Source: Sinotaia quadrata | Lineage: Eukaryota > Mollusca > Gastropoda > Architaenioglossa > Viviparidae | Reading direction: 5' to 3' | DNA length: 64,000 nucleotides | Assembly (NCBI GenBank): GCA_028829895.1 | Contig: CM054178.1 | Span: 67,942,835-68,006,834, forward strand | Part shown: one piece after another, positions 55,816 through 64,000 of the stretch | Position numbering within the stretch: the first letter of the stretch is position 1 | How the letters are laid out: each line of letters starts with the position of its first letter | Notes under the pieces: model-generated | Seen by the model: only the letters and a program-made list of their open reading frames with translations | Told to the model about the DNA's origin: nothing | Database searches by the model: none | Position numbers and translations under genes: made by a program

Positions 55816-58167
55816 ATGGCTGCCTGCTTCAGACGAGCTTTAGTTCGTAACAATCGTAATACGTTTTTTCGTTTGCAGGTGACAAATGCATATCAATCAC
55901 ATTTATCCAAAATGACATTAATTTATTTGTTAACCTGTTCTTGAATACAGTACACTGGATTCGAATCCCCTAACCTACTTTTACTTAAAAGTGCTAATGA
56001 GTTGATTACAGTGCGAAATCTGCAAGGACCTTCCATTACTACCCCCACCAATCCAGATTTTGTTCATTTGAACATAATTGCACTGTAATTTAAAAATTAA
56101 AAAATCTGAATAGTGAAGCACATTTTGTTAATTAAATAATGCATATGGATTTAATTATTACCTTAGACTAAGATAATCTGTTTAAGAGGACTCATTAAAA
56201 ACATACTCATACTTGGCCATGATCACATTAATTTTGTATTCACACCTTTATGTTTTATTATAATTTCTTTTTTAGTTTGCAATGAAATTATTTTTTCTGG
56301 TTTTTTTTTTTAATAGCCATTTTTTAATTACCGATGGTGCTTTAATTAGCAAAATGTGAGAGAGTTATTGGGAGCTCTTTTCTCTAGAGAACTGCAGCTG
56401 ATGAGGCCAAAACACGCTGCAGCTGTATTTTAGATTGGATGAGGCAAGCTGTGAGCTCATTTGTTGAGCCGAGCAATCCAAGTCTAGCACAAATGTGGTA
56501 ATGTTATGTGTTGCGTGAATATACAAGTGTATATTCTAACACATTACGCAAAATATTGTTATGGACCCAAAGTTATGTGAGGATCCACTTTGTGTGTATA
56601 TATGTATGTGTAAACATATACATATACACATGCATAAACATATTTTTATATTGCAAATACAGAGCATTTTAAATCTAACAAAAGTCAGTTTACTACTAGA
56701 ACTATTTAGTAAATTAGACTCTTAAATGTTTAGAATTTTGTTTTAGTTTTTATTTCATCGCTATGAAGAGGCAACTCTTAAAATCACCCAGAGCATCATG
56801 ACTGGAAGTTGAAATTTGCTCACTGTTATCCAAAAGATAAATGCAAAAGATAACTATTTAACATTCACTTCTTCAGGTTTGACTAATAATGTACTGTAAT
56901 TGCTTGATATCTTCACTTTCATATAGTTCTTAATACTGTATTTTGCATATGACTGGCATTTAAGACAAATCTCTCTCTCTCTCTCTCTCACATATATGAC
57001 ATTACTATATTAATACTCTCTCTGTGAATATGTACATAATACAGTTTAAATAACTATTTTTAAGTACTATATGCTGAGATTAATTTTATCAACATATTTC
57101 TTGCTCTTTAGGATACAGGCTGCTTGCCCAAATGTAATCCACGATGGATTCAGTCAAAACCAGTGGATTCTCTACTTCTGATCTCACAAAGCCATGGAAT
57201 TAAAAATATAAGTCTGAATGACCCCAAACGTCGGTAAGATGAATAAATGTTTATCATTAAATCACTGACTAGAAGTTTATTTATTTGCAGTAATAAAATA
57301 ATTTGCAAATAGAAATATAAAAATGCTGTGTATGCTAGAATAACATGTATTCTGGAAAGCTAACAGCAAAAATCATGTATTTCCAATCACTTTAATCACA
57401 GATGATTAGCAATAAGAACAAAATACTCAGGAACACAACAGAGTTAAAAAACATAAATTTATAATCTGCTAGAATACAATAGTTCATTAGTTGTTATTAA
57501 GAATAGCAAAAATAATATAATAACATAGTTTTTGACATCAAAAGCTAAAGGAATGTTTTGTCTTTGGTTGTCAGTACAAGTTAGTGTTACAGATCATTGT
57601 GCCTTTGATCACTCTTTGGCAAATATGTGGATAAAAACAATAAACTAAATGATGATTTTGCCCCTCTTTTTTGCTTGAGATATTAGGGGTTGAGACATAA
57701 AAGAATTGACATAACTGATGAGAAAATGCTAAGAGAAAATTTAGCGGTTCCACTTCAAAAACATCGACATAATAGGGTTGGCGAGTTAACCAAGGTTGAG
57801 ATAAGTGGGTTCGACTGTAGATTATTTATAATAAAAACGATTGCCCTAAATTATCATCCTGAATATGCAGAAAGGAGTAGATTATTTATAATAAAAATGA
57901 TTTTCATTTATACTTGAATTAATATTTAAAATGTTTTTTTTTTTAATTTTATGTTTAGAAATGCTCTGTCACTTTCTTTGCTGGAGCAGCTTCAGGCAGA
58001 GCTTTCTGTGGAAGACAAGACCCTCAGAGTCATCATCATTTCACACAAAGGACCTGTTTTCTCTGCTGGCCATGATCTTAAGGAGTTGGTAAAATACATT
58101 TTTAAATGAAATTTTTAAATATTTCATTTTCTTTCAAGTCTTTTTGGCTGATTGATTGGTTTGATTA

Positions 58168-58198
<31 letters not shown>

Positions 58199-61100
58199 CT
58201 TTTTTATAATGTTAGATCACTAGCTTGCCCACAAGCATTTTACAGTAGGCATACAAATCTAGATCCCTGTTAAAAATTCTTTTAAAGAATACTTAATTTA
58301 TATGAGGGAAAAATGTACTGACAGTTATCAATGCTGCCTTTGGCAAATCATGGATGTAAAGTCCCTTTCCTTATCGGTTGACAGTTCTAATCCAATTCCA
58401 GTGCCAGAGGTTTATTCTGAGAGAAAAACTCTAAATGTATTCCAAATGGAGAAGCTAGAGCTGTAGATGTGCTTGGCAGAAATACATAACTGACTCTTAA
58501 CACACATGGCAGAAATACATAACTGACTCTTAACACACATGGCAGAAATACATAACTGACTCTTAACACACATGGCAGAAATACATAACTGACTCTTAAC
58601 ACACATGGCAGAAATATATAACTCTTAACACACATGGCAGAAACATATAACTCTTAACACACATGGCAGAAACATATAACTCTTAACACACATGGCAGAA
58701 ACATATAACTCTTAACACACATGGCAGAAATATATAACTCTTAACACACATGGCAGAAACATATAACTCTTAACACACATGGCAGAAACATATAACTCTT
58801 AACACACATGGCAGAAACATATAACTCTTAACACACATGGCAGAAACATATAACTCTTAACACACATGGCAGAAATATATAACTCTTAACACACATGGCA
58901 GAAACATATAACTCTTAACACACATGGCAGAAACATATAACTCTTAACACACATGGCAGAAATATATAACTCTTAACACACATGGCAGAAATATATAACT
59001 CTTAACACACATGGCAGAAATATATAACTCTTAACACACATGGCAGAAATATATAACTCTTAACACACATGGCAGAAATATATAACTCTTAACACACATG
59101 GCAGAAATATATAACTCTTAACACACATGGCAGAAATATATAACTCTTAACACACCTGGCAGAAACATATAACTCTTAACACACATGGCAGAAACATATA
59201 ACTCTTAACACACATGGCAGAAATACATAACTGACTCTTAACACACATGGCAGAAATACATAACTGACTCTTAACACACATGGCAGAAACATATAACTGA
59301 CATATGTGAGCTCTATAATCAACTTTAACTGTGCTACTAATCTACATCACAAAATTGAGCTGCCTGATGAGACGTGACACTGTGATGCATGTCTGTTGGG
59401 TAGACATGTTTCCTGCCAAATAAGACCACAGCACTGCTCATTTACAATCTATCATTGGCATCCATGTTCCTTGCCAAATAAGACACAGCACTGCACATTT
59501 ACAGTCTACCATTGGCATACATGTTCCATGCCAAATAAGATACAGCACTTCTCATTTACAATCTATCATTGTCACAGCTAATAAGTAGGTTAGATCTTAT
59601 GAGGATAGACTTTTTAGAAAAATTAGCTTACCATCTTGTCTGTAAGTACTGCTTAAACACCTGCAATAATCTTGTACATAGAGAAACATGATATTCACTT
59701 GACTCATAGCTATAAGGTCTTATTATGGCAAAAACAATGAATGTTTCTATTTTTTTCATGTTATGTACTTAACCATACTTCTTCTCTTCTTTGTGTTGAT
59801 AAAACCAGTGAAAATATTACCTTACTAATTAAAAGAAAAATTATTTAGAGAGCTGAAACTGGACGTGATCATCATGAAAAAGTGTTCAAAACATGTTCAG
59901 ATGTCATGAATCTTATACAGGTAAGCATTATTTTAAAAATTCATATATATAATTATCTTTTTATTTCTATATCTTACATTGTTAAATAAAATCTAGTGGG
60001 ACCAGGTAACTTTTATAAATTAAATACAAATCTAACTGATTGAATCAAATGTGTTAGCAAAATCATGCAGGCACCTGCAATGTTGGGCATTATTACTTTC
60101 CCATTTTCAACTTCATCCATTAAAAAACTTACTCTTTCTCTCTCATGTTGAGTGTTATGTTCAGGTGTAACGTACTCAACAAAAACTGTACAGTATAATT
60201 AGAGCTAAGTATAGAAATACAGTTGTCAAAGTAATCAGCTTTTGTTTCCAAGTGACAGTCAGTTAGCTGCACACTGCTCTTGTTTCAAGGTGTCAGACAA
60301 ATTGAAATAAAGTAGACTATTGATTATCCAAACGTCAGTTTTTTGAACCATCACCACCCCATGCCCTTAATGCGTCACTAAGTGCTGTGAGTGTGGTAGG
60401 GAATGGCAGTTAGCTTTCACTCACCCTACTGTGAGCCACTGCAGTGTGAGGTCATTGCAGGGGTTTTGTTTCTGATCATTCAGAATTCCAGTTTTTGTTC
60501 TTGGAGCTTTCAAGTTGAAATGCTGTGTCATTTTGCTTTTTAATTTCAGTACCCCTGCAGTGTTGTGTTAATAATGGCATCTGCAGGCAAAAGAAATTGC
60601 ATTGTGTTGTCATTTGAAGACTAGATGGCAATTATTAATAGCTGGAAAGGGGCAAAACTAGTATATCTAGTATTGCTAAGATTTTTATTGTTGATAAAGT
60701 AGTCATATCTGATATAAAGAGCAGAAAAATGTTTAGACAGTGAAGAAAATGGAGAATACACTGACTTTAATCATTGTGATTTTAATGATGAACAAGAAGA
60801 GGAAGCAGGTGTGAGAGATCTCACATAGAGGTCTTCACTACCTTAGAAATTGCAATGATATGGTGCGAGTGACAGTCTGAATGCAGTTTTATAGAGAGTA
60901 TGAGAGACCTCGCTGCAAGAATAAGACAATCTCACATGGTCCAAACAAATTTTATGTGTATTTTAAAAAGTACTTTTCCAGGACTGATTATAATCTTATT
61001 TATCAGCATTTACTAGTGTTTTTTATTTCTGTTTATAGTTGAAACCATGTGAAACAGTTAGGTAAGTTCAAAGTAAATTTAATATCATTGTTTATTCTAA

Positions 61101-63840
61101 ACATTTTGGTTATTATTTAGAAATCATTCATGCAATTATTTTTTTTATAATACCTCACATTTCAAATTACAGGAGTAATAATCTTGCAAACTATAATTTA
61201 ATTGTAGGCTTAATTACACTTTGTTTCTGGGTATTTTTATGTATGTTTAATTATCTGAACTATTTGATTAGCTGAACCAATCTTGGTCCCAATTAGTTTG
61301 GATGATTGATGTTTTACTGGAATTGATTTCAGTAAGGGGTCTTTTGTTACAAAACTTGTGTGGTAGATGAGTAGGTTACTTTGGTGAGAAGGATAACTAC
61401 TGGAGTTAGTGAGCAGTGGCTGTCACTTGTCCAAACAAACTGCTATTTTTATTGTAATTCATTCATTTGAGTTCTGATTAATCCAATATAATTTTATCGA
61501 TTAGTGAGTTATTGATTATAGATGAAATTTAATAATATTAAGTAAGAAGAAGAGGTGGCTTCACAGTTTGTTTATATGAATTATTATTATAATAAATTAG
61601 ATTAAATTGTAGTTGTGCAATCATTATTTCTGTAACACAAAAGTACTTTTTCCTGGTATAAATTTGAGGCTGAATAATTCTTGCCAATGAATTATGGATA
61701 AGGTGACTGAAAAACAGCCTTTATAATGCAACTTCAATTTTTTTTTCTTTTATTACAGGATCTGCCTGTCCCTGTTATTGCTCAAGTGCAAGGTAAGTCA
61801 TTTCAAAGTTAATTCATTGTTCAGTGTCCTGTTGGCCATCGAAATATGCTCAGTGTTAAGATTAATTTTATGTGCAGAACAATTGGCTTAATCTGTATGC
61901 AAATAATTGTAATCAAGTCTGTGAGTTAAATGATATAGGGTGTGTTGTGTTTTCTATGAATATTGTTGGCATTGTTAGAGTGGTTAGCTTTATTTAGTAT
62001 TAATTGTGTCAATAAAACATTCCTTTGCATGACAGAATAAAATCGGGGCCCACCCAACTATCAATGGTGTCTGTCTTGTATCTTTTGTAAAATCTAAAAG
62101 ACAATGTATTACTGGCATATGTTACGAGCTGCCTACTCCTCGTGAGAGAGAGATACATGGAGCAGCCAAACGAGACCCTCCACATGACAACACTATTTAG
62201 ATAAAATATATTTTTAAGTTGTAAAATGTGAATAAATTTATAACAATTTTCAAGGATAAAAATCACAACTGTATAAATAACATGCTATGATTGGCACTAT
62301 AGTTGTTAACTAGCTTCAGAATTTCATATTTCAGAATTCATGTATTGAAGAGTTTTGCTATATTTTGTAGAAAGAATAAATACAGACTATTTTAGTTACA
62401 CTTTCTTAATTTACTTCTTTGAATGCAGGCTTAGCTACAGCTGCTGGTTGTCAGTTGGTAGCCACTTGTGACATCGCAGTTGCCTCCGAGCAATCAAAAT
62501 TTGCTACTCCAGGGTAAGGAATTAAAACAATACCTAATAACTTTCTTTCTTTTTTCTTTTTTTTTTTTTGCAGCAAGAGCTAGTTGTTTTGTTTGAGAGA
62601 ATTTCCTACACCAGGTTAAGATATAAAATATTTTTTAATTTTTGTCATTTAATGAGATATTTTTTAATTTTTGTCATTTAATTTTCTTGTATATTATTGA
62701 ATTTAAACTATGATGAAAATGGGAACCCTTGTATATACTATTAAAATGATTAAAGAGCTAGTTGTTGGACCATTTCATTTTGACATACATGTGGTAAGGG
62801 CAATGAAGGATAAACATTGCATCATAAAGGCAGTGAAGAATAACTGTGCCAAATGTGTCATAAGAGCCTTAAAGGATATTGTGCCAAATGTGTCATAAGG
62901 GCAATGAAGGATAACTGTGCCAAACATTGTGTCATAAGGGCAGTGAAGAATAACTGTGTCAAATGTGTCATAAAAGCAATAAAGAATAATTGTGCCAAAT
63001 GTGTCATAAGAGCAATAAACAATAATTGTGCCAAATGTGTCATAAGGGCAGTGAAGGATAACTGTGCCACTTACTGGACTTGCCACAGGCATATGAATAC
63101 ATACATACAGACATGCATAAATATATACAGACATTCAAACATACATACATACAGATATGCATACATACAGACTTGAATACATACATACAGATAGATAGGC
63201 AGGCAGAGAGATATTTTGAACTTTGAAGCAATGATTCAGTTTTAAGGATCTCAATGCTGTAATGAAGCAGTAATTCAGTTTTATGTAGTTCAAAACAAAC
63301 AAAGCTGTGATTCAGTTTTATGTAGTTCAAAAACTTCAAAAATAACAAAACAGTAAATTCAGTTTTATGTAGTTCAAAACTAACAAAGCAGTAATTCAGT
63401 TTTATGGACTTCTAAACTAACAAGGCAGCAATTCAGTTTTATGTAGTTCCATTTCAAGCAGTCATTTTTACTGAATGTAACAGGAAAAACATTTTTTCCT
63501 CAGTACTGTAAAGTTTGGATAAAATATTAATTAGGAAATGTTCTCAGCATTATTTCTCATAAATGATCATTGATTGAAACATTTGTAAGTCCATTTCCAA
63601 AAATTATTCTTAGTTTGTTTCCTTAAAGATCAGTGATTTATAAGATGTTTGGTTAAAAAAAACCCAAAACATCATGAATTCACATTTCTTCTTTTGCAGA
63701 CTTAAAATGATACTTTCCTTGTATTTGCAGTGTCAGCGTGGGTTTATTCTGTACTACTCCTGGTGTAGCTGTTGGGCGGGCTGTGCCACGAAAAGTTGCT
63801 TTAGAGATGTTGTTCACTGGACAGCCCATATCAGCTCACG
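55816..63840 (+). CDS. ECHDC3: Enoyl-CoA hydratase domain-containing protein 3, mitochondrial, 5' part (7 exons)
   Basis: This is a crotonase-fold protein of mitochondria whose exact reaction is not settled. Exons: 55816-55878, 57112-57233, 57959-58088, 59849-59920, 61759-61792, 62429-62513 and 63731-63840, in phase for about 205 residues; the rest lies beyond the right edge. Exon 1 encodes [20 protein letters not shown], an Arg-rich presequence without acidic residues, as expected for matrix import. Then come [33 protein letters not shown] (oxyanion loop, about residues 86-105), [20 protein letters not shown] (from residue 141) and [20 protein letters not shown]. The two acidic catalytic positions of true enoyl-CoA hydratases are Gln149 and Gly169 here, as in vertebrate ECHDC3, so ordinary hydratase activity is doubtful. 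Introns hold minisatellites and a Tigger remnant. Confidence 0.93.
55879..57111. other. ECHDC3 intron 1
   Basis: AT-rich intron with a (TC)n run near 56971. Nothing else is recognised. Confidence 0.6.
58472..59300 (+). repeat. 29/33-bp minisatellite in ECHDC3 intron 3
   Basis: About 28 units around acacatggcagaaatatata. The 33-bp form, with an added gact, sits at both ends and the 29-bp form fills the centre. Confidence 0.96.
59385..59580 (+). repeat. 65-bp repeat, 3 copies, in ECHDC3 intron 3
   Basis: Three units with the core gccaaataagacacagcac. Confidence 0.88.
60310..61319 (+). mobile_element. Tigger/pogo-type DNA transposon remnant
   Basis: The inverted right end, CAGTAAAACATCAATCATCC (61319-61300), strongly resembles Tigger TIRs. 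The left end near 60310 keeps attgattatccaaac. Inside, 60573 onward gives [15 protein letters not shown], then a stop, then [12 protein letters not shown], the start of the CENP-B-type helix-turn-helix region. Frameshifted continuations read ISDIKSRK. Most of the transposase is deleted and stops are frequent. Confidence 0.7.
62780..63070 (+). repeat. 36-bp minisatellite in ECHDC3 intron 6
   Basis: About eight units with the core aactgtgccaaatgtgtcat. Open frames on both strands are by-products. Confidence 0.94.
63225..63460 (+). repeat. Degenerate repeat of about 40 bp in ECHDC3 intron 6
   Basis: Five variable units with the core attcagttttatgtagttc. Confidence 0.88.
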
Positions 63841-64000
63841 GTGAGAATATGAGTTCTTTTTAATTCTAAACTGCATATATCCTAATAAAAATAAAAATGT
63901 AAGCTAAAATGAGACCATTTACATTTTACAGTGACCATGCCTTCTGTTTACTTACTGCTGCGAACCTTCCACAAAATATTTTGTACTCCTGAAGATACTG

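Noticed and set aside
55949..55962. ggattcgaatccc, resembling a tRNA T-loop.
   Set aside because: No acceptor, D or anticodon arm can be drawn around it.
58472..59300. Regular direct repeats that could suggest a CRISPR array.
   Set aside because: Units are head-to-tail without unique spacers and sit in a eukaryotic intron.
62853..63176. 107-codon plus-strand frame and overlapping minus-strand frames.
   Set aside because: They arise from the 36-bp repeat; no known domain, and they lie within ECHDC3 intron 6.

Overview
The window is 64 kb of AT-rich animal nuclear DNA. Four intron-rich protein genes are recognisable, with consensus GT-AG introns, phase-matched exons and close similarity to metazoan proteins. 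The gene set and the very abundant intronic minisatellites and transposons fit a lophotrochozoan, most likely a mollusc; this is an inference, because no marker in the window fixes the species.

Layout. (1) About 1-14375, minus strand: the 5' part of DRC1 (dynein regulatory complex subunit 1, motile cilia). Eleven exons encode about 424 residues and the 3' part lies beyond the left edge. (2) 14376-14607: a 232-bp divergent promoter shared with RPL11. (3) 14608-24631, plus strand: complete six-exon RPL11 (183 aa). Its 7.8-kb second intron holds a 2.75-kb element with terminal inverted repeats (TIRs) and a 7-bp target duplication, plus a decayed piggyBac element ended by TTAA. (4) 24632-31067: intergenic DNA with a non-LTR retroelement tail, a 45-bp minisatellite and a broken PIF/Harbinger transposase. 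(5) 31068-52717, plus strand: complete nine-exon SIAE (sialate O-acetylesterase, 501 aa). Its first intron carries a small hAT-type MITE and, antisense, a full-length 8459-bp Ty3/Gypsy-class LTR retrotransposon. (6) 52718-55815: intergenic minisatellites. (7) 55816-63840 and beyond, plus strand: the first seven exons of ECHDC3, a mitochondrial crotonase-fold protein. A Tigger/pogo remnant and several minisatellites lie in its introns.

The most notable item is the retrotransposon at 33115-41573. Its two 1732-bp LTRs look identical, it has a 5-bp target duplication, and one uninterrupted 1467-codon ORF fuses Gag and Pol. The integrase lies before the reverse transcriptase (PR-INT-RT-RH), the order of Ty1/Copia and of the rare Gmr1-like branch of Gypsy elements. 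Other items of interest are tandem arrays that begin at or include SIAE splice donors, an intronic minisatellite read in frame from SIAE exon 8, and inverted repeat copies in SIAE introns 1 and 7.

The four host genes do not form a pathway. Only DRC1 and RPL11 are likely to share regulation, through the divergent promoter.
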